Below are positions 35,818-44,512 of a stretch of 64,000 nt of DNA, in pieces. The position numbers were made by a program, and so were the translations under genes. The notes below the pieces were generated by a model that did no database searches, had not been told where the DNA came from, and saw only the letters and a list, made by a program, of their open reading frames with translations. The stretch is from Kangiellaceae bacterium (GTDB lineage: Bacteria > Pseudomonadota > Gammaproteobacteria > Enterobacterales > Kangiellaceae). The stretch lies in assembly GCA_026196875.1 (NCBI GenBank), contig JAPHTP010000009.1, forward strand, positions 1 to 64,000. Reading direction: 5' to 3'. How positions within the stretch are numbered: position 1 is the stretch's first letter; each line of letters starts with the position of its first letter.

Positions 35818-36432
35818 TTAATTCTTATAGCCCCACGCCTGGCATATAGAGTTCTCAATGCCTAAATGATTGAGGATGCGGGCGCTTACAAAATCTGCCA
35901 ATTGGTCAATAGATTCTGGGTTGTTATAAAAGCCGGGGGCTGCAGGCATGATGGTTACCCCTGCCTCACTTAATGTCAGCATATTTTTTAAGTGAATGGT
36001 AGAGAAAGGCATTTCCCGAGGCAATAAAATAAGCTGGCCTTTTTCTTTGATGACAACATCAGCTGCTCGTTCAAGTAGGTTGTTACTCGCACCAGTCGCT
36101 ATTGCAGAAAGGCATCCCATACTAGCGGGACATATAACCATTTGTTTAGGCGCAGCGGAGCCACTTGCTACAGGCGCATACCAGTTTTCTTTCGCATAAA
36201 CCTTAATAATTTCGTCATCGCAGTTTAAGTGCTGGCATAAAATTTTAGCAATCTTTGCAGGAGACTCGGGCAAACTCAGATTTTGCTCTGTGGCGAAAAC
36301 AATACGAGCAGCATCAGTTATCATTAAGTGAATTTCGGAATAGTAACTTGATAAATGCTTAAGTAAGTTGAGCGCATAGATTGCTCCGGAAGCACCAGTT
36401 ACACCGACAGAAATTCTTCTATCTTGGGTCAT
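35818..36432 (-). CDS. ubiX: Flavin prenyltransferase UbiX
   Basis: The 204-residue flavoprotein attaches a dimethylallyl group to FMN, making the prenylated cofactor used by the decarboxylase UbiD in ubiquinone synthesis. Signatures are VGVTGASGAIYALNLL at the N-terminus, the VICPASMGCLSAIATGASNNLLERAADVVIKE block and LPREMPFSTIHLKNML. The start overlaps the mpl stop by 4 nt, so the two genes are coupled, as is common in this class. Confidence 0.95.
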   Translation of the reverse strand: MTQDRRISVGVTGASGAIYALNLLKHLSSYYSEIHLMITDAARIVFATEQNLSLPESPAKIAKILCQHLNCDDEIIKVYAKENWYAPVASGSAAPKQMVICPASMGCLSAIATGASNNLLERAADVVIKEKGQLILLPREMPFSTIHLKNMLTLSEAGVTIMPAAPGFYNNPESIDQLADFVSARILNHLGIENSICQAWGYKN

Positions 36433-37814
36433 ATTTCGCCTCCACCTTGGGGAAGCTGAGTGTTCTCAAACTTCTGCAAAAGCTTTTCATGAATGCCGCC
36501 AAATCCTCCATTACTCATCACTAGAACAGTATCGCCTGGGTTAACCATCTCACCGGCAACTTCGACTATTTTATCAGGGCAATCATATATCGAAACATTT
36601 GAATTACTTCTTCCCTTGAGTTCCCATTCTAAAAAATCCGGCATATGGAAAATCACCTTATCCGCTTGAGCTGTGGCGGCGACCAATGAATCTTTGTGAA
36701 TTCCTTGCTTCATAGTGTTCGATCTAAGATCGACCACTGCGATAATCCGACCTTCGCCAACCTTATTTCTTAAGCCATTCAAGGTAGTTCTAATTGCGGT
36801 AGGGTGATGGGCGAAATCATCAAATACCATTATGTCATTGACTCGCCCTCTCAGTTGCATTCGGCGCTTCACATTTTTAAAACTGGCTAAAGATTTTATT
36901 GCATTTTCGACTTCCACTCCCACATGGTGGGCAGCGGCAATGGCCGCCAGTGCATTGTTAACATTGTGGTCTCCAATTAACTCCCAACTTAATACTCCCT
37001 TACACTCGCCGCGCAGAAACACCTCAAACTCGCTACCATCAGGATTCAGCTTTCGAGCCGACCACTCATTATCTTTACTAGCTATGTCACTAAACTTTTG
37101 GACAGGGCTCCAAACACCTCGTTGCAATACTCTGTCCAACGCCCGCGATTGATGAGGCCTGATAATCACACCATGGTTTGGAATCGTCCGCACTAAGTGA
37201 TGGAATTGGTTTTCAATAGCCTTTAGATCATCAAAGATATCGGCATGGTCAAATTCTAGATTATTTAACACACAGGTTTTGGCCCTATAGTGAACAAATT
37301 TTGAGCGCTTATCAAAAAAAGCAGTATCATATTCGTCCGCTTCAACTATAAAAAACGGAGAATCAGTATAACGCGCAGAAACGCCAAAGTTTTCTAAAAC
37401 ACCACCAACCAAAAAACCAGGATTGTAACCGCACGCTTCCAATATCCAAGTTATCATGCTGGCGGTTGAAGTTTTACCATGGGTGCCTGCAGCAGCTATA
37501 ACCCATTTATCGGCAAGAATATTTTCACTTAACCACTGGGGCCCAGATCGATAGACTTGGTTCGAATTCAAAAGAGCTTCAATAACAGGTTTGCCACGTG
37601 ATAGCGAATTTCCTACAACTACACAATCTGGTTCGGCTTTCAGCTGTTCGGCATCGTATCCTTCGTGTAGAGTGATCCCCAATTTTTCTAACTGGTCGCT
37701 CATCGGTGGGTAACAATTGAGATCTGAGCCGGTTACAGTAAACCCCTTTTCCACTGCAAGCCGGGCGATACCACCCATAAATGTGCCACATATACCTAGA
37801 ATGTGTAAATGCAT
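36429..37814 (-). CDS. mpl: UDP-N-acetylmuramate:L-alanyl-gamma-D-glutamyl-meso-DAP ligase
   Basis: The 461-residue Mur-ligase-family enzyme joins recycled tripeptide to UDP-MurNAc, returning muropeptides to peptidoglycan synthesis. It starts MHLHILGICGTFMGGIA, close to E. coli Mpl. The ATP site is AAGTHGKTST, followed by the EADEYDTAFFDKRSKFVHY and VFDDFAHHPTAIRTTL blocks. The ATG at 37814 has GAAGG 8 nt upstream; a TTG five codons earlier was rejected. It pairs functionally with the AmpG-like permease and dap genes in this window. Confidence 0.96.
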   Translation of the reverse strand: MHLHILGICGTFMGGIARLAVEKGFTVTGSDLNCYPPMSDQLEKLGITLHEGYDAEQLKAEPDCVVVGNSLSRGKPVIEALLNSNQVYRSGPQWLSENILADKWVIAAAGTHGKTSTASMITWILEACGYNPGFLVGGVLENFGVSARYTDSPFFIVEADEYDTAFFDKRSKFVHYRAKTCVLNNLEFDHADIFDDLKAIENQFHHLVRTIPNHGVIIRPHQSRALDRVLQRGVWSPVQKFSDIASKDNEWSARKLNPDGSEFEVFLRGECKGVLSWELIGDHNVNNALAAIAAAHHVGVEVENAIKSLASFKNVKRRMQLRGRVNDIMVFDDFAHHPTAIRTTLNGLRNKVGEGRIIAVVDLRSNTMKQGIHKDSLVAATAQADKVIFHMPDFLEWELKGRSNSNVSIYDCPDKIVEVAGEMVNPGDTVLVMSNGGFGGIHEKLLQKFENTQLPQGGGEI

Positions 37815-38014
37815 TAAAAGAGCCTTCAATTAATCGAGTAGGCGCATTGTAACATGGAAGTGAGTAACAAAATGAAGCCCAGATATATCCAATGATAGTA
37901 GAATTCTATCCAATTTAGCTTATCCCGCCGTTGTAATTAAGTACTCTTTGTGGCCGACTGTTGCGACCAGTGCATACTTCCAAATTAGATTCATCATTTT
38001 TAAACAAATTGCAT

Positions 38015-38020
38015 TATAAT
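38015..38020 (+). promoter_or_regulatory. Probable -10 element of pfp
   Basis: A perfect TATAAT stands 38 bp before the pfp start, followed by GCGCC. No good -35 at 17 bp was seen. A similar arrangement (TATAAT then CGCGCC) precedes ppa. Confidence 0.4.
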
Positions 38021-38057
38021 AGCGCCGATCGATTATTCAATTTTCAGGAGCTTTTAA

Positions 38058-39326
38058 ATGGCAGCTAAAAAACAGAATGCCTTTTACGCACAGTCCGGAG
38101 GTGTTACTTCAGTAATTAATGCTTCCGCATGTGGAGTCATAGAGACAGCACGTCAACATAAATCAAAGATAGGCAAAGTTTATGCGGGCCGAAATGGTAT
38201 CATCGGCGCACTTACCGAAGATTTGATTGATACCAGCAAAGAATCCAAGAAAGATATTGCCGCACTCAAACACACGCCATCTGGTGCATTTGGCTCTTGT
38301 CGCTATAAATTAAAATCGATTGAGGAAAACCGCGCCGAGTATGAAAGACTGATCGAAGTATTTAAAGCTCACGATATTGGCTATTTCTTTTACAATGGCG
38401 GTGGTGACTCCATGGATACCGCTCACAAAGTTTCTCAATTGAGTGAAACCATGGGCTACCCGATCACCTGCATCGGTATTCCCAAAACGGTTGATAATGA
38501 CCTTCCTATAACCGACAACTGTCCAGGATTCGGCAGCGTAGCTAAATACGTTGCTGTTTCTATCCGTGAAGCAGGGTTTGATGTTGCTTCCATGGCCAAA
38601 ACATCTACCAAGGTTTTTGTGATGGAAGTTATGGGACGCCACGCAGGTTGGATTGCAGCGGCAGGCGGATTAGCAGCCGAAAATGATGGAGATGCACCAC
38701 ATATTATTCTCTTCCCGGAAATCGCGTTTAACAAAGAGAAGTTCTTGAAAAAAGTTGACCGCTGTGTGAAAAAATTTGGCTACTGCGCGATTGTAGTTTC
38801 TGAAGGTGCTGCCTATAAAGATGGAACTTTCTTGGCTGACGCAGGAAGTGTTGACGCATTTGGCCACAAACAACTCGGCGGTGTTGCTCCGGTCGTTGCC
38901 CAAATGGTAAAAGACGCGCTTGGCTATAAGTACCACTGGGCAGTTGCCGATTACCTGCAACGCGCTGCACGGCATATTGCTTCAGAAACAGATGTTGAAC
39001 AAGCGTATGCGATGGGTAAAGCCGCAGTGGAATATGCCGTTGCGGGAAAAAATTCCGTAATGCCGACAATCGTGCGTAAGAACACTAAAACCTATAAGTG
39101 GACAATTGGTGAAGCACCTTTATCAAAAGTAGCCAATGTCGAAAAAATGATGCCGCGTAATTATATTACTCGCGATGGAATGCATATTACTGATGCATGT
39201 CGTGACTATATGCTTCCGCTCATTAAAGGAGAGTCATATCCTCCTTATAAAAACGGTTTACCTCAGTACGTTACGCTTAAAAATGAGCCAGTAAAAAAGA
39301 AACTTAAAAAGAAATTTGAAGTTTAG
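38058..39326 (+). CDS. pfp: Pyrophosphate-dependent 6-phosphofructokinase
   Basis: The 422-residue enzyme reversibly phosphorylates fructose 6-phosphate with PPi. The residues that distinguish PPi from ATP use are visible: GGGDS (114-118) places Asp where ATP enzymes have Gly, and PKTVDNDL (142-149) has Lys143 where ATP enzymes have Gly. Catalytic Asp146/148 and the MGRHAGWIAAA segment are intact. CAGGAG lies 8 nt before the ATG. A membrane pyrophosphatase and a soluble pyrophosphatase gene lie within 6 kb. The Lys-rich C-terminus is unremarkable. Confidence 0.94.
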   Translation: MAAKKQNAFYAQSGGVTSVINASACGVIETARQHKSKIGKVYAGRNGIIGALTEDLIDTSKESKKDIAALKHTPSGAFGSCRYKLKSIEENRAEYERLIEVFKAHDIGYFFYNGGGDSMDTAHKVSQLSETMGYPITCIGIPKTVDNDLPITDNCPGFGSVAKYVAVSIREAGFDVASMAKTSTKVFVMEVMGRHAGWIAAAGGLAAENDGDAPHIILFPEIAFNKEKFLKKVDRCVKKFGYCAIVVSEGAAYKDGTFLADAGSVDAFGHKQLGGVAPVVAQMVKDALGYKYHWAVADYLQRAARHIASETDVEQAYAMGKAAVEYAVAGKNSVMPTIVRKNTKTYKWTIGEAPLSKVANVEKMMPRNYITRDGMHITDACRDYMLPLIKGESYPPYKNGLPQYVTLKNEPVKKKLKKKFEV

Positions 39327-39340
39327 AAAGATTTCTTTCT

Positions 39341-39390
39341 AAAAATAAAAAAAGTTACCTTTTGTGCAATCGCTAATCACAAAAGGTAAC
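39341..39390 (-). terminator. Rho-independent terminator of the tonB-like gene
   Basis: A 13-bp perfect stem, GTTACCTTTTGTG/CACAAAAGGTAAC (39354-39366, 39378-39390), is followed on the minus strand by TTTTTTTATTTTT. It lies 50 bp after the tonB-like stop. No T run follows on the plus strand, so it favours the minus-strand gene, though it may also stop pfp transcripts. Confidence 0.85.
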
Positions 39391-39440
39391 CGACCTGCAG
39401 ACTAAAGGTCAAAACCTTGCTTAAACGTTCAGAATAATCT

Positions 39441-40076
39441 CTAAGACTCTCCTTCCAACTGAAACTCCAAGGTTACTCGCTGGTTATAAATCTCTATCGC
39501 TTTTCCGCCTTCAACTTTGGGGTTGTACTTCCATTTTCGCAACGCTTTGCGCGCACTCTTATCAAATACACCACGTGGCTTTGCATCCACAACTTTAACG
39601 TTATAAGGAGAACCGGTAGCGTCTACATCAAACGTTAAAGTCACATATCCTTCAAGGCCATCGCGTTTTGCCTTGGTAGGGTACAATGGCGCAACTTGTA
39701 CTCTAGGCCCGCCTACAGACTCGCCATTGTTGCCAGGAGCGATACCCGTGCCAGGATCGCCCACTAGTGATAGTTGAAATTGAATACCACTCATGGATGT
39801 GGTGGCCATCGCTAACTTTATTGGTTTAACTGGTGTTGGAGATTTCTGCGTCGGTATTCGAGAAGGTTCAGCCTTTGCCACTTTCATTTTTGGCGGCTTG
39901 ATAATTCTTCTAGTTAAGATTTCAACTTCTGTATCTTTTGGATCAAAAGTAATATCAATAGGCTTAAAGCGTTCTGCAGGAACAGCTTTCGCTTCGCTGT
40001 TAATTAAACCACTCATTAAAACGAATAAGAAAAACGATAAAGCTACCGCAAATACTACTGATAAAATTTGTTTCAT
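39441..40076 (-). CDS. TonB-family energy transducer
   Basis: The 211-residue protein has an N-terminal membrane anchor (about 5-26), a Pro/Lys-rich periplasmic spacer (about 55-90) and a TonB C-terminal domain (about 120-211) with APLYPTKAKRDGLEGYVTLTFDVDATGSPYNVKVVDAKP and FDKSARKALRKWKYNP. It could power TonB-dependent receptors such as that at 8181-10892 (inference). No exbB/exbD are adjacent, and the lone location between pfp and an HPt gene gives no hint of specificity. AGAGG precedes the ATG. Confidence 0.9.
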   Translation of the reverse strand: MKQILSVVFAVALSFFLFVLMSGLINSEAKAVPAERFKPIDITFDPKDTEVEILTRRIIKPPKMKVAKAEPSRIPTQKSPTPVKPIKLAMATTSMSGIQFQLSLVGDPGTGIAPGNNGESVGGPRVQVAPLYPTKAKRDGLEGYVTLTFDVDATGSPYNVKVVDAKPRGVFDKSARKALRKWKYNPKVEGGKAIEIYNQRVTLEFQLEGES

Positions 40077-40156
40077 TCGACCTCTCCATTTGTAGTGTTT
40101 TCACCTTTACAAACGGAAAGAAAATAAAGAGGGGTTTAAATTTTTATATGGATTCG

Positions 40157-41314
40157 CTACCACATTTGTGAGGTCAAGTATTCTGTTTTGATCAAAGTAT
40201 TAAATCTTTCAATTAATCGGGACTTATATCGCGTATCTTTCTGCGCATTAATTGCTTTTACAGCAGTGAATAAAGATTGCTTATATCCTAAAGATAAATT
40301 CTTACAAACCATATAAGCGAATTCGGAGCTTAATCCCAAGACTTGTGCTCCAGGGTGGATGGCATCGTTGTTCAAACCGTGAGGCAGACCTGTACCGTCA
40401 TGGTTTTCCAAAGCTTGCAAAATTAGGTCTGAAGCTACGCTCCATCCAGACATGCGGTTTAAAATTCCACTCGCAAAAAATACTTGATCAATTGTCAGAG
40501 TTGAGGATGAATCAGCATTACGCACAGAATTAGAAAGGGTGAAAAAAATTACGCAAGCTTTGAGCTGGTCTTCATCAACCTTACGGCCCAATTTAGCATT
40601 CAATTTTAGCGCAAGCTGTTCAAAAACTTTGAAGAAGATTTCGCATTCTGGATCCGCTAAACATTGTTTGTCACAGATAAATTGAAAAAACTCAAAGTCA
40701 GTCGCGTCTACAAAACTAAAACTATGACCGTGATCTTGATCGACCGAAACGAGTTCCAAATTATAATGGCCATCTGAAACCGCGATTATCGCTCGCTCGG
40801 TAATATCAAGTCTTTGCTCAGGAGGGTTGTTCTCAATTTGGTCGATGATTTTTTCTAGTTTCGCGAGAACAGAAGCATCGGCACTTTTTGTTTGAATAAG
40901 TGATTCAAGTTGAGCTTGAACTTCATTAACAACGACAACAGCAAACTTACCGTAACTATCGTTATATTCGATCTCGCCAGAACGTATATCGGAAAATAGA
41001 TCTTCAAGCTTATGAGTTGCCTCTACAAAGTCCTCCAAAAACACCATATTGCAATTGCCCTTAACAGTGTGCAAAGAACGAAACATACGGTCAATTACTT
41101 GCGCGTCAGCTCCAGATTCTAAGGTCGTAGCACATTCGTTGATATCACTTATGGCAGCCACAACATCTTCATAAAACTCTTGTTTTATTTCATCTTCCAG
41201 CTCATCAAAGGCTTCGCTGTTAATTTCTTTTACTGCACTCGCGGACATATAGGGACTGTGGGTATTTGAACAAATTTGGTGTATCAGTTCAAAGTATGGC
41301 AAAAAAATAGCCAT
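40157..41314 (-). CDS. HPt domain fused to a degenerate HD-GYP-like domain
   Basis: The 385-residue cytosolic protein has an HPt domain (about 35-150) with phospho-accepting His82 in RSLHTVKGN. The C-terminal part (about 225-375) resembles an HD-GYP fold: residues 302-314 read LENHDGTGLPHGL where active enzymes have HHE..DG.GYP.GL, followed by IHPGAQVLGLSSEFAYMV. The first metal His pair and the HD doublet are not recognisable and GYP is GLP, so phosphodiesterase activity is unlikely. It may be a phosphorelay-controlled binding protein (inference). An internal Met23 is an alternative start, and neither start has a good ribosome site. Confidence 0.75.
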   Translation of the reverse strand: MAIFLPYFELIHQICSNTHSPYMSASAVKEINSEAFDELEDEIKQEFYEDVVAAISDINECATTLESGADAQVIDRMFRSLHTVKGNCNMVFLEDFVEATHKLEDLFSDIRSGEIEYNDSYGKFAVVVVNEVQAQLESLIQTKSADASVLAKLEKIIDQIENNPPEQRLDITERAIIAVSDGHYNLELVSVDQDHGHSFSFVDATDFEFFQFICDKQCLADPECEIFFKVFEQLALKLNAKLGRKVDEDQLKACVIFFTLSNSVRNADSSSTLTIDQVFFASGILNRMSGWSVASDLILQALENHDGTGLPHGLNNDAIHPGAQVLGLSSEFAYMVCKNLSLGYKQSLFTAVKAINAQKDTRYKSRLIERFNTLIKTEYLTSQMW

Positions 41315-41373
41315 AATTTCAGAAAAATTCTGATTTATTAATAACCTAGATGACTTTTCTCGAGACTAGGTCT

Positions 41374-41399
41374 AATAAAAAAGGGCCCTGATGGGCCCT
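41374..41399 (-). terminator. Rho-independent terminator of hppA
   Basis: AGGGCCC-TGAT-GGGCCCT pairs over 7 bp and is followed on the minus strand by six T. It lies 37 bp downstream of the hppA stop. Confidence 0.9.
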
Positions 41400-41435
41400 A
41401 TTTGGTTTTAATTCTGACTTTTAAACGAATTATTA

Positions 41436-43463
41436 CTAGGACAGTAACGGAGCAATAACTAAACTTACGATTGCCATTACATTAATTAATATATTCATTG
41501 ACGGACCAGAAGTATCTTTGAATGGATCACCAACCGTGTCACCAACAACTGCAGCTTTGTGAACATCTGATCCCTTACCGCCAAAGTTACCTTTTTCGAC
41601 ATACTTTTTAGCATTGTCCCAGGCACCGCCGGCATTGGCCATTGTTAACGCCAATAACACGCATGTGATCAGCGCACCAGCCAACATACCGCCTAGTGCA
41701 GTAGCCCCCAAACCAAAACCAATAACCGCAGGGGCTGCTACCGCCAGAGCACCAGGGATGAGCATTTTCTTGAGTGCTGCTTGAGTAGCAATATCAACGC
41801 ATTTAGCATTATCTGGCTCAGCATTACCTTCCAGCAAGCCAGGAATTTCCTTGAACTGGCGCCGAATTTCTTTGATCATGTCAAATGCAGCGCTGCCTAC
41901 CGCTCGCATAGTAATTGCGGAAACCAAAAACGGGAAAATACCACCAATAAACATTCCCACCAATACCAATGGATCACTGATCTCTAATTTAAATCCTTCA
42001 ATATTTCGGGAAACTGTTTCAATAAAAGCTGCGATTATAGCTAAAGCAGCCAAACCCGCAGCACCAATCGCAAAACCTTTTCCGATTGCCGCCGTGGTGT
42101 TACCAACTTCATCAAGACCATCTGTGATTTCACGAACATCCTCACCGAGTTCAGCCATTTCTGCGATACCACCGGCGTTATCAGCAACCGGGCCATATGC
42201 ATCAATAGCCATAGTGATACCCACTGTAGCCAACATCCCTACCGCACCGATACCAACGCCATAAACCCCGGCACCATCCAATAACTGAGAACTAGTGAAA
42301 ATAATACCCGCTATAACTAATACCGGGATCACCACTGACTCCATGCCAACGGCTAAACCGGCAATCATCACAGTTGCCGGACCTGTTTCACCTTCTCGAG
42401 CCAAATCTCGAACCGGTTTACCACCCGTGTAATATTCGGTGACTAGTCCAATAATTGATCCTCCGACAGCCCCAGAAATTACGCAATACCAAATATTAAT
42501 TGATAGTCCCATCCAATCAATTAGTAAATAGGCTGCTGCAATCAGTAGCAAAGTAGCCCCTAAAGTACCTGTTCTGAGCGCTTTCGCAGGCTCGGCATCT
42601 GATGCCATTTTAACAATTACGATTCCAACGATTGAGCAAATTAGGCCAACTGAAGCTAACGCTAGAGGTAAAAACATTAGCGCCTCCCGATTGTCTCCAA
42701 CGGTCAGAGCCGCGACAGCAGTACCAGCCATAGTCGATGCAATCGCAATAGAAGCAATCATAGAGCCACAGTACGATTCAAATATATCCGACCCCATGCC
42801 CGCGACGTCGCCTACATTATCGCCTACATTGTCAGCTATAACCCCTGGATTTCTTGGGTCGTCTTCAGGAATTCCTGCTTCAATCTTGCCTACCAGATCG
42901 GCGCCAACATCGGCGCTTTTTGTAAATATGCCGCCTCCAACACGCGAAAACAGCGCGACGACAGATGCCCCCATACCGAAACCATGAATTGCCTCCGCGT
43001 GTTCTGGATTTCCTCCAAAAACGTAGTACATACCTCCTAACCCGAGCAATCCCATTGATGCCACAGCCAATCCCATTACTGAACCGCCGTAGAAAGCGAC
43101 AGTTAAGGCAGGCCCCGCGCCATCTTGAGCTGCAGCGACTGTCGTTCTAACATTCGCTTTGGTTGCCGTGTACATTCCAATATAACCGGCGATTGCGGAG
43201 CTTAAAGCACCAACAATAAATGCGGTTGGTGTATGCCAGGATCCAAATCCAACAAACAGGAGAATAGTTAACACCACCAGAAAAGCGGCCAAAATACTGT
43301 ATTCTCTGCGCATAAACACCATCGCGCCATTGTGAATCTCAGCAGCAATTTTTGCTGTTTTGCCTTCACCGCCAGAATACTTCTGAATCATTAGGTAAAT
43401 CACAAAGGCTGCAACGAGCCCTACAACGCCTAGAATCGGCGGTAACGTAACAAGATCGGTCAT
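41436..43463 (-). CDS. hppA: Membrane-bound ion-translocating pyrophosphatase
   Basis: The 675-residue protein has about 16 helices and couples PPi hydrolysis to pumping of H+ or Na+ out of the cytoplasm. The substrate site [22 protein letters not shown] and [21 protein letters not shown] is complete. [10 protein letters not shown] has Ala where K+-independent enzymes have Lys, which marks the K+-dependent group. The ion (H+ or Na+) cannot be decided by eye. I chose ATG 43463, preceded by GGGGGAAG, which matches family length; the frame is open 29 codons further. The gene lies between the HPt gene and divergent ppa. Confidence 0.95.
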   Translation of the reverse strand: MTDLVTLPPILGVVGLVAAFVIYLMIQKYSGGEGKTAKIAAEIHNGAMVFMRREYSILAAFLVVLTILLFVGFGSWHTPTAFIVGALSSAIAGYIGMYTATKANVRTTVAAAQDGAGPALTVAFYGGSVMGLAVASMGLLGLGGMYYVFGGNPEHAEAIHGFGMGASVVALFSRVGGGIFTKSADVGADLVGKIEAGIPEDDPRNPGVIADNVGDNVGDVAGMGSDIFESYCGSMIASIAIASTMAGTAVAALTVGDNREALMFLPLALASVGLICSIVGIVIVKMASDAEPAKALRTGTLGATLLLIAAAYLLIDWMGLSINIWYCVISGAVGGSIIGLVTEYYTGGKPVRDLAREGETGPATVMIAGLAVGMESVVIPVLVIAGIIFTSSQLLDGAGVYGVGIGAVGMLATVGITMAIDAYGPVADNAGGIAEMAELGEDVREITDGLDEVGNTTAAIGKGFAIGAAGLAALAIIAAFIETVSRNIEGFKLEISDPLVLVGMFIGGIFPFLVSAITMRAVGSAAFDMIKEIRRQFKEIPGLLEGNAEPDNAKCVDIATQAALKKMLIPGALAVAAPAVIGFGLGATALGGMLAGALITCVLLALTMANAGGAWDNAKKYVEKGNFGGKGSDVHKAAVVGDTVGDPFKDTSGPSMNILINVMAIVSLVIAPLLS

Positions 43464-43893
43464 ACTTCCCCCACAGTTAAGTCGTCTCTCAAGCAAGTCG
43501 ACAACAACTGTCGGCCAACTTGTCACATTTCCATACCCTCTGAAATTCAAACCTTCAGTGATCTACTTGTCTAAGACGACAATTAAATAAAATTATGTGA
43601 TCGGGCGAACCAACTGCATGGCAAGGATCGTTAAAGTAGCAAAATATTGACTACTTTTGCGGGAGCCCCAATGCCATAGGTATGCTTCTCCGAAGTTAGA
43701 CGATTTGCTAATTTCAAAGAAACTTGGGTTCTTGTATAACAATAAACTCTGACTAGGTAAACAAAGGAAATATAGTTATTTTAACTATTTGATTTTTAAG
43801 GTATTTATTTATTTTTTAGCGGGAGTTTATTTTGCGCTGCACTATCGTTATAATACGCGCCCAATTTTTGACCATTTATACAAGAACGGAAAA
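43464..43893. other. Divergent hppA/ppa intergenic region with nested inverted repeats
   Basis: About 430 bp separate the divergent genes. ATGGCA/TGCCAT (43618-43623, 43672-43677) encloses AAAGTAG/CTACTTT (43633-43639, 43651-43657), and GCAAAA/TTTTGC (43639-43644, 43655-43660) could pair as an alternative to the inner stem. The block lies about 155-215 bp upstream of hppA and over 200 bp from ppa. No known riboswitch pattern was recognised. Confidence 0.4.
43849..43854 (+). promoter_or_regulatory. Probable -10 element of ppa
   Basis: A perfect TATAAT followed by ACGCGCC lies 40 bp upstream of the ppa start, giving a leader of about 33 nt. The -35 region is weak. Confidence 0.45.
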
Positions 43894-44442
43894 ATGAGCT
43901 TAAACACTGTACCTGCCGGCAATGATTTGCCAAAAGAAATTAACGTTATTATCGAAATCCCAGCTCACGCTGACCCAGTAAAATACGAAGTTGACAAGGA
44001 CTCAGGCGCACTTTTCGTTGATCGTTTTATGGCGACTTGTATGCACTACCCAACTAACTACGGCTATGTTCCTCACACTTTGTCTGAAGATGGTGATCCT
44101 GTGGACGTATTAGTACCTACACCCTTCCCTCTATTGGCAGGTTCTGTAATCAAATGCCGTCCGGTTGGCGTTTTAAAGATGACCGATGAGTCAGGCACTG
44201 ACGCAAAAATCTTAGCAGTCCCTCTACGTAAATTAACTCCTGTTTACCAAGGAGTTAAAGAAACTACTGATTTGCCGGAATTATTGTTAAACCAAATCCA
44301 GCACTTTTTCGAGCACTACAAAGATTTAGAAGCTGGCAAATGGGTAAAAGTTGACGGTTGGGGTGATTCAGCTGAAGCTGAAAAGGAAATCACCGAAAGC
44401 GTACAGCGATATGAAGAAGCGCCGGAAAAACCCGCGTTTTAG
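43894..44442 (+). CDS. ppa: Inorganic pyrophosphatase, family I
   Basis: The 182-residue cytosolic enzyme (E. coli Ppa 176) splits PPi to two phosphates. The signature DGDPVDVLV with its metal-binding Asp residues, the substrate contacts in [15 protein letters not shown], and YPTNYGYVP are intact. The start at 43894 is supported by CGGA and the family N-terminus [13 protein letters not shown]; the longer frame adds a hydrophobic stretch not found in the family and crossing the likely promoter. It completes the local PPi set with pfp and hppA. Confidence 0.96.
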   Translation: MSLNTVPAGNDLPKEINVIIEIPAHADPVKYEVDKDSGALFVDRFMATCMHYPTNYGYVPHTLSEDGDPVDVLVPTPFPLLAGSVIKCRPVGVLKMTDESGTDAKILAVPLRKLTPVYQGVKETTDLPELLLNQIQHFFEHYKDLEAGKWVKVDGWGDSAEAEKEITESVQRYEEAPEKPAF

Positions 44443-44460
44443 TTAAGTCAGTTGCTCGTA

Positions 44461-44491
44461 CCAAAAAGCCGACGCTAAGTCGGCTTTTTGG
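44461..44491. terminator. Bidirectional terminator between ppa and the TPR gene
   Basis: A 13-bp perfect stem, CCAAAAAGCCGAC/GTCGGCTTTTTGG with loop GCTAA, has T-rich ends on both strands. It lies between convergent stop codons and can serve both genes. Confidence 0.92.
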
Positions 44492-44512
44492 TTTTATCTG
44501 TTACAAATAACT

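Noticed and set aside
38058-39326. ATP-dependent phosphofructokinase
   Set aside because: Asp at the GGGDS position and Lys143 in PKTVDND are the PPi-type residues.
41851-42264. 137-codon plus-strand open frame opposite hppA (also 42691-42987)
   Set aside because: These Ala/Ile/Pro/Thr-rich frames are antisense shadows of membrane-protein codons; hppA on the other strand is certain.
43580-43700. Possible cyclic-di-GMP or other known riboswitch
   Set aside because: The region folds, but I could not match the conserved core of a class I cyclic-di-GMP riboswitch or any other class I know.
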